64,000 nt of DNA from a bacterium (GTDB lineage Bacteria; Actinomycetota; Acidimicrobiia; Acidimicrobiales; Bin134). The position numbers and the translations under genes are program-made. The notes under the pieces are model-generated. The model saw only the letters and a list, made by a program, of their open reading frames with translations. It was not told where the DNA came from and did no database searches. This document shows, piece by piece, positions 56,149-63,675 of the stretch. Each line of letters begins with the position of its first letter. Positions within the stretch are counted from its first letter, which is position 1. The stretch covers positions 45,895-109,894 of the forward strand of contig JAPPAP010000024.1 of NCBI GenBank assembly GCA_026705465.1, in the 5' to 3' direction.

Positions 56149-56661
56149 ATGGACAGCGAGTTGGCACAGCGCATTAGGGCTTTGGAGGTCCGCGACGAGA
56201 TTGCGCGGTTGGTGGCCCGCTATGGACCGGCCGTGGACGATCACGATTACGAGGCGCTTGCAGACCTGTACACGTCGGACGCGGTGTTCGACACTGTCGG
56301 CGGGCGAATCGTGGGGCGCGACGGGGTCATCGACTACTACCGCTTCCGCGCCGCCGAGTTCGGCGCCACTTATCACTTTCCACACAGCATCGAGCTCTAC
56401 CTCGACGGACCCACCGATGCCCACGGCGTGGTCTGCGCGCATGCGGAGCTGTCGATCGACGGCGAGACCCACGTCGTCGCGCTGCGCTACGAGGACACTT
56501 ACCGGCACGAGGACGGCGCGTGGAGGTTCCACGTCCGTCATGTGAAGCTGCTGTACGTGCTCTCTGTCGATGATCTCGGGGCCGGGCTCGCTCAACGCGA
56601 TCGGGTCCGGTGGCCGGGCAGGCCTCGGGCGGATGCGTCGCTCGGGTCTGACCTCGGCTGA
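56149..56661 (+). CDS. SnoaL/NTF2-like protein
   Basis: ATG 56149 (170 aa) has GAGGAG about 8 nt upstream; the track ORF begins much earlier across the tRNA spacer. Cone-shaped alpha+beta fold typical of SnoaL_4: IRALEVRDEIARLVARYGPAVDDHDYEALADLYTSDAVF (quoted in part), then RFRAAEFGATYHFPHSIELYLDG and EDTYRHEDGAWRFHVRHVKLLY. Members are polyketide cyclases, dehydratases or isomerases, or ligand-binding proteins. Function open. Minus-strand bases 55930-56120 have a long open frame without a start; I see no firm gene there. Confidence 0.85.
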   Translation: MDSELAQRIRALEVRDEIARLVARYGPAVDDHDYEALADLYTSDAVFDTVGGRIVGRDGVIDYYRFRAAEFGATYHFPHSIELYLDGPTDAHGVVCAHAELSIDGETHVVALRYEDTYRHEDGAWRFHVRHVKLLYVLSVDDLGAGLAQRDRVRWPGRPRADASLGSDLG

Positions 56662-56733
56662 ATCCCGCGCCGTGACCAGCGGAGCGGCAGCGCAGTACCA
56701 CAACGTGATGATCCTCGGTTCGGACCTGCCCTA

Positions 56734-57618
56734 ATGGCTCGCGCATTGGTGGGCGAACAGCCTGATGCGAAGGTGGTTCGAGCCGGTGCTGCAGCTACCG
56801 CACTGGGCTTCTGGTTCGTGTCGTTGGCGCCGGTCATCGTGGCCAGCGCGGAGCTGCACGGGGTCGTCATCGCATTCTGGAGATCGTGGATCGGTTTCTT
56901 GATGTTCGGTGCTGTGGTCGTTGCTCGGCGGCAGTTGAGCTGGTCGGTGGTCTGGCGTTGCGCTCCGGCCGGCATCTGTTTCGGCGCGAGCGTCGGGCTG
57001 TTCTTCTGGGCGTCCCAGCTGACGAGCATTGCGAACGCGAGCCTGCTCACGACGCTGCAACCCGTCGTGCTACTGATCGCCGGCGTGATCATCTTCGCCG
57101 AACGGGTCAACGGGACGGACCTCTTCTGGGCCGGTCTCGCAATCGCCGGCGCCATCGTGTTGGTCCTGGCCGGCGGCTCCGAGGGTACGGGTGACCTCAA
57201 AGGCGATGTGCTCGCGACGGCGTCGGTCATCATCGGTGCCGGTTACTTCATCTTCGGCAAACGGGTGCTCGTAACGGTCGGAATCACTTCGTTCATGGCC
57301 GGCATGTTCATATGGGCGGGGGTGCTGCTCGGCTTCGCGGTGTTGATCTCGGGCGAGTCGATCGTGGCGTCGACGCAGGGCGACTGGGTCCGAGTTCTTG
57401 CCGTCGCCTTCGGCTCAGGCTTCGGGCATTACCTGCTCAACTATGCGCAGAACAAGGCGTCGCTGAACCTGATGGGCGTGATCCAGCTCCTGGTTCCTGT
57501 CAACGCGACCCTTATGGCGTTCTTGTTCCTCGACCAATCTGTCAGAGCGTTCCAGGTGATCGGTATGGCCTTGGTCATCAGCGCGCTGGGCATCCAGACG
57601 GTGCGGAGGTCCAGATGA
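56734..57618 (+). CDS. EamA/DMT-family transporter
   Basis: 294 residues with ten predicted transmembrane helices arranged as two EamA halves (WFVSLAPVIVASAELHGVVIAFWRSWIGF; FFWASQLTSIANASLLTTLQPVVLLIAGVI; LLVPVNATLMAFLFLDQSVRAFQVIGMALV, each partly quoted). These drug/metabolite transporters export amino acids, nucleobases or other small molecules; the ligand is not predictable. A short frame follows in ATGA overlap with a good SD at 57643 but is soon overlapped by the antisense CMD gene, so it looks like a truncated gene. Confidence 0.9.
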   Translation: MARALVGEQPDAKVVRAGAAATALGFWFVSLAPVIVASAELHGVVIAFWRSWIGFLMFGAVVVARRQLSWSVVWRCAPAGICFGASVGLFFWASQLTSIANASLLTTLQPVVLLIAGVIIFAERVNGTDLFWAGLAIAGAIVLVLAGGSEGTGDLKGDVLATASVIIGAGYFIFGKRVLVTVGITSFMAGMFIWAGVLLGFAVLISGESIVASTQGDWVRVLAVAFGSGFGHYLLNYAQNKASLNLMGVIQLLVPVNATLMAFLFLDQSVRAFQVIGMALVISALGIQTVRRSR

Positions 57619-57703
57619 GTGAGAGAGTCCCAACCGCCAATCGAGGAGCAAACGTGGAGAAATACGATGTCGTCGACGCCCCGCCTCGGCAGCACAAGCT
57701 GGG

Positions 57704-58186
57704 TCAGTGGACCACGGGGCACTCGTTGGCGATGTCGAGGACTGATGAAACCCGGCCGACGCCCATTGAGAACGCAACGATGCCAGCGAGCTCGACGATC
57801 TCGGCGTCTTTGAACTCGCTCCTCATCCGGTCGAACAGCCCCGCGTCCATCTCGCGGTGCTCGAGCGCGAATCGCTCGGCGAACTCGATGGCCAGCTTCT
57901 CCCGGGCCGAGAACTCGTCGCACTCGTCGTATCGGTCGACGTGCGCGTATTCGTCCTCAGTGAGCCCTCGCTGCGTTCCCGACGCAGCCCGAGTATCGAG
58001 TCAAATGTCGCACTCGTTGATCTGAGCCACCCGCATCCGCGCTGCCTCGACCTCACGAATGGTCAGAGTGCGGTGGGTATACATGGCTTCGCGAAAGGCG
58101 CCTATGGCCTCATTCATCGGGGGCACCATCTGCCACATCCGAATTCGTTCGGGCTCATCGCCCGGTGGTATGTCGATGTGAGCCAT
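57704..58186 (-). CDS. CMD/AhpD-family protein with in-frame TGA: candidate CxxU selenoprotein
   Basis: One minus-strand frame of 161 codons from ATG 58186 to TGA 57704-57706, interrupted only by TGA at 58001-58003 (codon 62). Before it: LTIREVEAARMRVAQINECDI; after it: LDTRAASGTQRGLTEDEYAHV and FAERFALEHREM, ending ANECPVVH. This is a carboxymuconolactone-decarboxylase/AhpD domain. The TGA falls on the second position of the CxxC motif (C59-D-I-x62). In AhpD that residue is the nucleophilic Cys133, and E47 matches Glu118. A hairpin with a 7-bp stem starts 12 nt after the TGA. Decoding as selenocysteine would give a 160-residue peroxidase or disulfide reductase; otherwise it is a pseudogene. 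Missed by the ORF track. Confidence 0.65.
57967..57993 (-). promoter_or_regulatory. Candidate bacterial SECIS hairpin
   Basis: On the mRNA strand, GCUGCGU-CGGGA-ACGCAGC forms a perfect 7-bp stem with a 5-nt loop. CUC/GAG adds three pairs below a GG bulge. Nineteen nucleotides separate the UGA from the loop, and the second loop base is G. Both agree with what is known of bacterial SECIS elements, which lie inside the coding region just after the UGA. Confidence 0.55.
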
Positions 58187-58316
58187 ACGTACACCCCGTG
58201 TCAGATCTCGGGCTCCACGGTACCCGAGTCCTGCTCGCGCGAGTCGAGCCACCTTCCGAGAGCTCCGAAGGGTCCGGCGACCGAGACCACGTGGACATGA
58301 GTAGCCTTTGGGCACC

Positions 58317-58472
58317 ATGAGTCGTTCCATTCTGGTCACGGGGGGAGCCCGAGGCATCGGTCGGGCAATCGTCGAGCGGGCGGCCCGCGACGGGTTCCGG
58401 GTCGGTGTGCTCGACATCGCCGTCGATGGCGGCATCATCCGGACCGCGATCTCAAATCTTCCGCGCAGCTAG
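58317..58472 (+). pseudogene. Internally deleted short-chain dehydrogenase
   Basis: 51 codons: SDR N-terminus with coenzyme motif SILVTGGARGIGRAIVERAARDGFRVGVLDI joined directly to an SDR-like C-terminal tail (AVDGGIIRTAISNLPRS). Some 200 central codons, including the catalytic Tyr-Lys, are missing. In frame, so a deletion remnant. Divergent from the CMD gene. Confidence 0.7.
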
Positions 58473-58508
58473 CCGACCCAGTCACGGCCAACGATCAAAG
58501 GAGTCTGC

Positions 58509-60170
58509 ATGACGCTGTACTACGACGAGTACCGACCCACGTTCGCTGACCGCAACGAGTGGAGCTCGCCAGCAGTTCTCCGCGCTCGAGCCGCCCTGCA
58601 CCCCGAAAAGGTCTATCTGGAGGTTCCCTGGGCCGACGAGGCGTACACGTACGCAGAGACCCTGGCGATTGCCGAGCGCGTGGGGTCGGGGATGCTCGGG
58701 GCCGGCGCCGAGCCCGGCGACCGCGTGTTGATCATGATCCCGAACTGCTCCGCATACATCTTCGGTTGGCTCGGTTCCTCCATGGCCGGTCTCGTCGAGG
58801 TGCCCATCAATACCGCATACCGGGGCACGTTCCTGGCCCACCAGGTGGCCACGACGGAGCCCACCTTGGCCGTCATCGATCCCGGCTACGTCGAACGGAT
58901 CCTCGACGTACCCGACGCCATCGGGTCGATACGGCATTTCTTCGTCGTTGGCAACACCGACGCGGTCGCCGACGCCTTGGCCACTCTCCGCGACGCCGGG
59001 CATGCGGCCTCTTCCTGGGTGGATCTGCTCGGCTCGGCGCCGGCGCCCCTGCCGACGGTCGCTGCGCGAGACCTCGGCTCGATCTTCTTCACATCGGGAA
59101 CCACCGGCCTGTCGAAGGGCGTCATGATGCCGCACGCGCACATGTACTTGTTCGCGGACGAGTGCGTATCGCTGACCCGGCTGACCGGCGAGGACACGTA
59201 CATGTCCGTCGGCCCGCTCTTCCACGGCAACTCGCAGTTCCTGGCCGCCTACCCGGCGCTCATTGCCGGCAGTCGATATGTGCTCCACGAGCGGTTCAGC
59301 GCGTCGGAGTGGATCGACCAGATCCGGGCTGCCCGCGCCACGGTCACGAACTTCGTCGGCGTCATGATGGACTTCGTCTGGCAGCAGGACGTGCGCCCCG
59401 ACGATGCCGACAACCAGCTGCGCTGCGTCTTCGCCGCTCCCACCGCCAGCTCGATCCTCGACGGCTTCAAAGAGCGATTCGGCGTCGACGCGTTCGTCGA
59501 GGTGTTCGGCCTCACCGAGACGTGCATGCCCATCCTCACGCCCTATGGCGTAGCGCGGCCGCCGGGTGCAGCCGGCCTCTTGAACCGCGACTGGTTCGAC
59601 ATCCGGCTTGTGGACTCCGAAACCGACGAGGAGGTACCCGTCGGCGAGGTAGGGGAACTCGTCGTTCGCGCCCGCTATCCATGGACTACTTGCCAGGGGT
59701 ACTTCGCAATGCCGGACAAGACGGCTGAGGCGTTTCGGAACCTGTGGTTCCACACGGGCGATGGACTCCGTCGCGATGAGGACGGCTGGTATTACTTCGT
59801 CGATCGGCTCAAGGACGCCATACGACGGCGCGGCGAGAACATCTCGTCCTACGAGGTCGAGCAGGGACTGGTGTCGCACGTCGAGGTTGCCGAGGTTGCC
59901 GCCATCGGCGTGCCTGCCGACCAGGAAGCCGGAGAGGACGAGGTGATGGTCTTCGTCGTACCCGAGCCTGGTCACAGCGTGTCGGCCGAGCAGCTGTGGG
60001 CGTACGCGGACAGGCAGCTGCCGGCCTTCGCAGTTCCGCGCTATGTGCGCATCATCGACGAGCTGCCGAAGACCCCGTCGGAGAAAGTGCGAAAGATCGA
60101 GCTCCGCGAGCACGGCTTCGATGCCGACACGGCCGACCGCGGCCCGCAGCCCCGCCGGAGGAAGCGGTGA
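58509..60170 (+). CDS. AMP-forming ligase, CaiC-like
   Basis: 553 residues; AAAGGAG lies 5 nt before the ATG. P-loop IFFTSGTTGLSKGVMMP, VFGLTETCMPILTPYG, FHTGDGLRRDEDGWYYFVDR, RRGENISSYEVEQ and TPSEKVRKIELRE. Full-length paralogue of the ligase at 33861-35501, sharing unusual strings such as ADECVSLTRLT and VTNFVGVMMDFVWQQ (VTNFLGVMMDFVWKQ in the other). The C-terminal tail differs (basic, QPRRRKR). Followed 114 nt later by a haem-oxygenase-like metalloprotein gene. Confidence 0.92.
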   Translation: MTLYYDEYRPTFADRNEWSSPAVLRARAALHPEKVYLEVPWADEAYTYAETLAIAERVGSGMLGAGAEPGDRVLIMIPNCSAYIFGWLGSSMAGLVEVPINTAYRGTFLAHQVATTEPTLAVIDPGYVERILDVPDAIGSIRHFFVVGNTDAVADALATLRDAGHAASSWVDLLGSAPAPLPTVAARDLGSIFFTSGTTGLSKGVMMPHAHMYLFADECVSLTRLTGEDTYMSVGPLFHGNSQFLAAYPALIAGSRYVLHERFSASEWIDQIRAARATVTNFVGVMMDFVWQQDVRPDDADNQLRCVFAAPTASSILDGFKERFGVDAFVEVFGLTETCMPILTPYGVARPPGAAGLLNRDWFDIRLVDSETDEEVPVGEVGELVVRARYPWTTCQGYFAMPDKTAEAFRNLWFHTGDGLRRDEDGWYYFVDRLKDAIRRRGENISSYEVEQGLVSHVEVAEVAAIGVPADQEAGEDEVMVFVVPEPGHSVSAEQLWAYADRQLPAFAVPRYVRIIDELPKTPSEKVRKIELREHGFDADTADRGPQPRRRKR

Positions 60171-60283
60171 CCGCACGACCACACGGGGGGCGCTGGGCGC
60201 TGGAGCCGGCATTCCAGGATGGTGGCGGCTTTGGGCGTTTCCTGCCTATTATCATTTGAGAACTCGCACAGAGGAGTTCCTGC

Positions 60284-61012
60284 ATGGCCGTCACTGATCT
60301 TGCACCACCGAAGGCTGAGCTCGGGGAGATGACTCCAGCAGAGTTAGTCAACCTCATCCGAGCCGAGTGCTCCCGGCCCGGGATGGGCATGTATGACCAC
60401 CCGATAGTGAACGAGATGGAAGCAGGGACCGTCACGATCCCCCAGCTCCATCTGTTCACGGAGCAGTTCTATCTCCACATCTCACGGATGCTGCCGTGGA
60501 TCGGCGCCATCTACGTGCGCTGTCCTCACGAAGACGTCCGGACAACGCTCGTGAAGAACCTCGCCGAGGAATGCACCGGCAGCTACACCGACACCGATGC
60601 CCACCCCACCCTGTTGCTCGAGTTCGCAAAGGCGCTCGGCTCTGACACCGATCAGATCGTCCAGGCCGAGCAGCTTCCCGAAGGTCGGCGCGTCACCGAC
60701 TACTTCGAGTTCATGGGTCTGTGCCGCGAATGGTTCGTGCCCCTCTCCGCAATCGGCATCGGTCTCGAGTCGTTCGTACCCGAGACGTTCACGAGGATCG
60801 TTGCCGCGATGCGCGAGAACTACGACATGACCGACGAACAGCTGATCTTCTGGACGATGCACATCATCGCCGACGAGGAGCACGGCGATGAGGGCATCGA
60901 GATGGTCAGCGAATACGCATTGACACCCGACGCTCGCAAGCAGGTTTTCGACTGCACGGTCGAGACCAGCCGCCTGTTCCACGACCTGTGGAACATCTAT
61001 AAAGCTGCTTAG
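60284..61012 (+). CDS. TenA/PqqC-like, haem-oxygenase-fold putative metalloprotein
   Basis: 242 residues; GAGGAG 7 nt before the ATG. All-helical fold of the TENA/PqqC type. Potential iron ligands match the HDO (haem-oxygenase-like diiron) pattern: Glu and His in LAEECTGSYTDTDAHPTLL (near 95-107), a central Glu (GIGLESFVPE) and DEEHGDEG near 196-203 (DxxH). Related proteins are CADD, UndA and BesC, which cleave C-C or C-H bonds with O2. The neighbouring CoA ligase suggests action on an activated or free acid (inference). Could also be a non-catalytic TenA-like protein. Confidence 0.78.
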   Translation: MAVTDLAPPKAELGEMTPAELVNLIRAECSRPGMGMYDHPIVNEMEAGTVTIPQLHLFTEQFYLHISRMLPWIGAIYVRCPHEDVRTTLVKNLAEECTGSYTDTDAHPTLLLEFAKALGSDTDQIVQAEQLPEGRRVTDYFEFMGLCREWFVPLSAIGIGLESFVPETFTRIVAAMRENYDMTDEQLIFWTMHIIADEEHGDEGIEMVSEYALTPDARKQVFDCTVETSRLFHDLWNIYKAA

Positions 61013-61133
61013 ACAAACGGCCGGACAGGCAGCCGCGAGTTCTTACTAGGCGTCAAAGGTTGGTCAACAACACGGGGAAGCGGCCATAGGCGTCTTGCGG
61101 CGGATGTTCAGCTGAGCATTCCGGCGCCGAGGG

Positions 61134-62321
61134 TCACGTTCGGAATTGACGGAAAAACTCGCGAACCTCGCTCGCGACGAGCCCCGGCTCCTCCGCGGCG
61201 GCGAAGTGACCGCCAGCCGGTTGCAACGTCCAACGGGCGATGTTGGCTACTCGTTCGCACGTTCGCCTTGGAGTGAAAATCAGATCGCCTGGAAAGACGG
61301 CCAGCGCCGTCGGCGCCTCGACGATCGGTGAGCGACGGTGGGCCGGCTGCCACGGCACCGAAAAACGGCCGTAGTAGATGCGCAGGCAGCTCCAGAAGCT
61401 GTCGGTGTGCCAATACAGCGAGGTCAGAGTCAGCAATTCGTCCTTGCTGAACCGTCGCTCGACATCGCGGTTGCCCTCGGCGTCTTCGCAATCGCTCCAG
61501 TTCCGCCTCCGCTCGACCAGCCATGCCAGCAATCCTGAAGGGGAGTCGTGCATCGCGTATGCCAGTGATTGCGGATCGGTGCCTTGCACCGCGGAGTGGG
61601 CCTTGGCATGCGCCAGCCGAGCTCGAGTCCGGGCCTCGTAATCCTCTTCGCCGGGTCCGCAATCGGCAGGATCGATGTTCTCGCGGTCGATGCCGTTGAA
61701 CGCTGGCATGGTGACCTGGATGCCATGGATGCGATCGGCGAACGCGTGGGCGAGCTCGGTACAGACGTGTGCACCCCAGTCGCCACCTTGGGCACAGAAC
61801 GTGCCGTAGCCGAGGACGTCCTGCATCAGCTTGACCCACAGGCCGGCGACGTCACGGGTGCTGAAGTGTCCGACCGGCAAAGGGGTCGAGAATGTGAAGC
61901 CGGGGAGCGACGGAATCACCACGTCGAAGGAATCGGTGCTGTCGAATCCATGGGCTACTGGATCGGTCAGCGGTCCGATGAGGCCGCGGAGATCCCAGAA
62001 GCTCCATGGCCATCCGTGAGTGCACACGATGGGCAAGGGGTTGGGCCCCTTGCCCCGTACGTGAATGAAATGGATGGGAAAGCCGTCGATCTCGGTCCGG
62101 AAGTGCGGCAACTCGTTCATCGCCGCTTCGTGGGATCGCCAGTCGTACTGGTGACGCCAGTGGTCGACGAGCTCTTCGAGATAGGCCCGGGGCGTGCCGT
62201 AGCGCCAGGCGTCGTTGTCCACGTCCCCCGGCCATCGAATCGATGCCAACCGTCGATCGAGATCGTCGAGAGAGGCCTGGGGAACTTCGACCCGAAACGA
62301 TTCGACTGTCCTTGCTTCCAT
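61134..62321 (-). CDS. Epoxide hydrolase (microsomal type)
   Basis: ATG 62321 gives 395 residues (MEARTVESFRVEVPQASLDDL); the track start adds 18 unconserved residues. N-terminal EHN-type region RRLASIRWPGD, oxyanion motif HGWPWSFWDLRG, nucleophile in CAQGGDWGAHVC (Asp near 179), lid with two Tyr candidates, and C-terminal His in PAGGHFAAAEEP. Hydrolyses epoxides to diols, a plausible partner for the P450 and Rieske oxygenases in the window. The 120 bases between this gene and the previous one hold nothing recognisable. Confidence 0.9.
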   Translation of the reverse strand: MEARTVESFRVEVPQASLDDLDRRLASIRWPGDVDNDAWRYGTPRAYLEELVDHWRHQYDWRSHEAAMNELPHFRTEIDGFPIHFIHVRGKGPNPLPIVCTHGWPWSFWDLRGLIGPLTDPVAHGFDSTDSFDVVIPSLPGFTFSTPLPVGHFSTRDVAGLWVKLMQDVLGYGTFCAQGGDWGAHVCTELAHAFADRIHGIQVTMPAFNGIDRENIDPADCGPGEEDYEARTRARLAHAKAHSAVQGTDPQSLAYAMHDSPSGLLAWLVERRRNWSDCEDAEGNRDVERRFSKDELLTLTSLYWHTDSFWSCLRIYYGRFSVPWQPAHRRSPIVEAPTALAVFPGDLIFTPRRTCERVANIARWTLQPAGGHFAAAEEPGLVASEVREFFRQFRT

Positions 62322-62478
62322 CTGACTCACTTCCGCCCCTGCACCTCGAACGGCAACTGTCGGCCAACCCGCCAACCGGGCTCCCCGAGTTGCTCAGTCT
62401 TGCACGCTCACCGCGATACGCGGGCCGGGGAGCAGGCGGCACGCTCGCTCCTCCCACCGCGCTCATTAGGGCCAGTCG

Positions 62479-62649
62479 ATGGTGGCCAGCCGACGCTTCG
62501 CGGATCCCCGCGAGGTGGCGGCCGCTGTGGCCTGGCTTCCGAGCGACGCGTCGAGCTACGTCAACGGCCAGAACCTCGAAGTGGGCGGCAGGATGATGCA
62601 AGTTCTGCTGGGGAGGCTTCCCCGCCCCGGAACCCCGCCTCTGCGATAA
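62479..62649 (+). pseudogene. C-terminal fragment of a short-chain dehydrogenase
   Basis: 56 codons reading RRFADPREVAAAVAWLPSDA then SYVNGQNLEVGGRM, the characteristic SDR ending (normally GRFGxPEEVA...YVTGQxLxVDGG). Everything upstream, including cofactor and catalytic motifs, is missing. Continues with about 16 unrelated codons to TAA. A second SDR relic within 4.2 kb. Confidence 0.65.
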
Positions 62650-62659
62650 CGGGGCTGCA

Positions 62660-62694
62660 TTGGCATCGGGAATGGGAACCATTACCATTCCGTT
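62660..62694 (+). promoter_or_regulatory. Promoter with overlapping palindrome for the CobW-WD40 operon
   Basis: TTGGCA (62660-62665), a 17-nt spacer and TACCAT (62683-62688) place the transcription start about at ATG 62695, a leaderless mRNA. GGAATGG-n9-CCATTCC (62669-62691), a perfect 7-bp inverted repeat, covers the -10 box and would suit a repressor. Given the CobW gene, a zinc-type regulator is a reasonable guess. Confidence 0.55.
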
Positions 62695-63675
62695 ATGGTT
62701 GATGAGCGAGTTCCTGTAACGGTGCTGACGGGGTTTTTGGGTGCGGGTAAGACCACGTTGTTGAACCACATTCTCACCGAGCAGCACGGGAAGCGGATTG
62801 CGGTAATCGAGAACGAGTTCGGCGAGGTCGGCATCGACGATGCGATCGTGCTCGATGCCGAGGAAGAAATCTTCGAGATGAACAACGGCTGCATCTGCTG
62901 CACCGTGCGAGGCGATCTAATCCGCATCCTCGGCAATCTGATGCGACGCAAAGACCGGTTCGACCAGATCCTCATTGAGACGACCGGGCTCGCTGACCCT
63001 GCGCCGGTGGCCCAGACGTTCTTCGTTGACGACGAGATGGCTGACCAGTTGCGGCTCGACGCCATCGTCACCGTGGTTGACGCCAAGCACCTGCTTCCCC
63101 ATCTGGACGAAGAGAAGCCCGAAGGCGTGGAGAACGAAGCTGTCGAGCAACTGGCCTTTGCCGATCGGATTGTGCTCAACAAGATTGACCTCGCCGACGA
63201 TAGCGAGCTTGACGAGGTCGAGTCCCGGATCCGTGAGGTCAATGCGCTTGCTCCGATCATCCGAACCCAGCACGGAAAGGTGGACCTGGATGCGATCCTC
63301 GAGGTCGGCGCCTTTTCGCTCGACCGAGTGTTGGCAGAAGATCCGGAGTTCCTGGATCCCGATGCCGAGCACCAGCACGACCTGACGGTCACATCGGTTG
63401 GCATCGAGGTGGATGGCGACCTCGACATCGACCGGCTCAACGAATGGCTGGGCGAACTCCTGCAAACGAAGGGCACTGACATATTCCGCTCGAAGGGCAT
63501 CTTGTCCATCGCCGGGTGGGAGGAGAGGTATGTGTTCCAGGGCGTGCACATGCTCCTCGATGGCCAGCCATACGGGACATGGGGTGGCGAAGAGCGGCGC
63601 AATCGCCTCGTGTTCATCGGGCGCAACCTCGACCGGGCGTCGCTTGAGGCAAGCTTCCGGTCCTGCCTCGTATGA
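62695..63675 (+). CDS. CobW/ZNG1-family G3E GTPase (metallochaperone)
   Basis: 326 residues. Walker A GFLGAGKTTLLNH, Walker B-like ILIETTGLADP, GTP-specificity LNKIDLAD, and the metal-binding GCICCTVRGD (CxCC). C-terminal CobW_C domain with DIFRSKGILSI and YVFQGVHMLLDG. No His-rich tail apart from AEHQHD near 226. G3E proteins deliver Zn or Co to client enzymes when metal is scarce. The ATG overlaps the palindromic promoter and lacks an SD. Its stop overlaps the next start (ATGA). Confidence 0.93.
   Translation: MVDERVPVTVLTGFLGAGKTTLLNHILTEQHGKRIAVIENEFGEVGIDDAIVLDAEEEIFEMNNGCICCTVRGDLIRILGNLMRRKDRFDQILIETTGLADPAPVAQTFFVDDEMADQLRLDAIVTVVDAKHLLPHLDEEKPEGVENEAVEQLAFADRIVLNKIDLADDSELDEVESRIREVNALAPIIRTQHGKVDLDAILEVGAFSLDRVLAEDPEFLDPDAEHQHDLTVTSVGIEVDGDLDIDRLNEWLGELLQTKGTDIFRSKGILSIAGWEERYVFQGVHMLLDGQPYGTWGGEERRNRLVFIGRNLDRASLEASFRSCLV

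Noticed and set aside
57654-57740. Short frame with good SD (GAGGAG) starting VEKYDVVDAPPRQHKLGQ after the EamA gene
   Set aside because: Runs into the antisense CMD gene within 50 bases; at best the start of a truncated gene.
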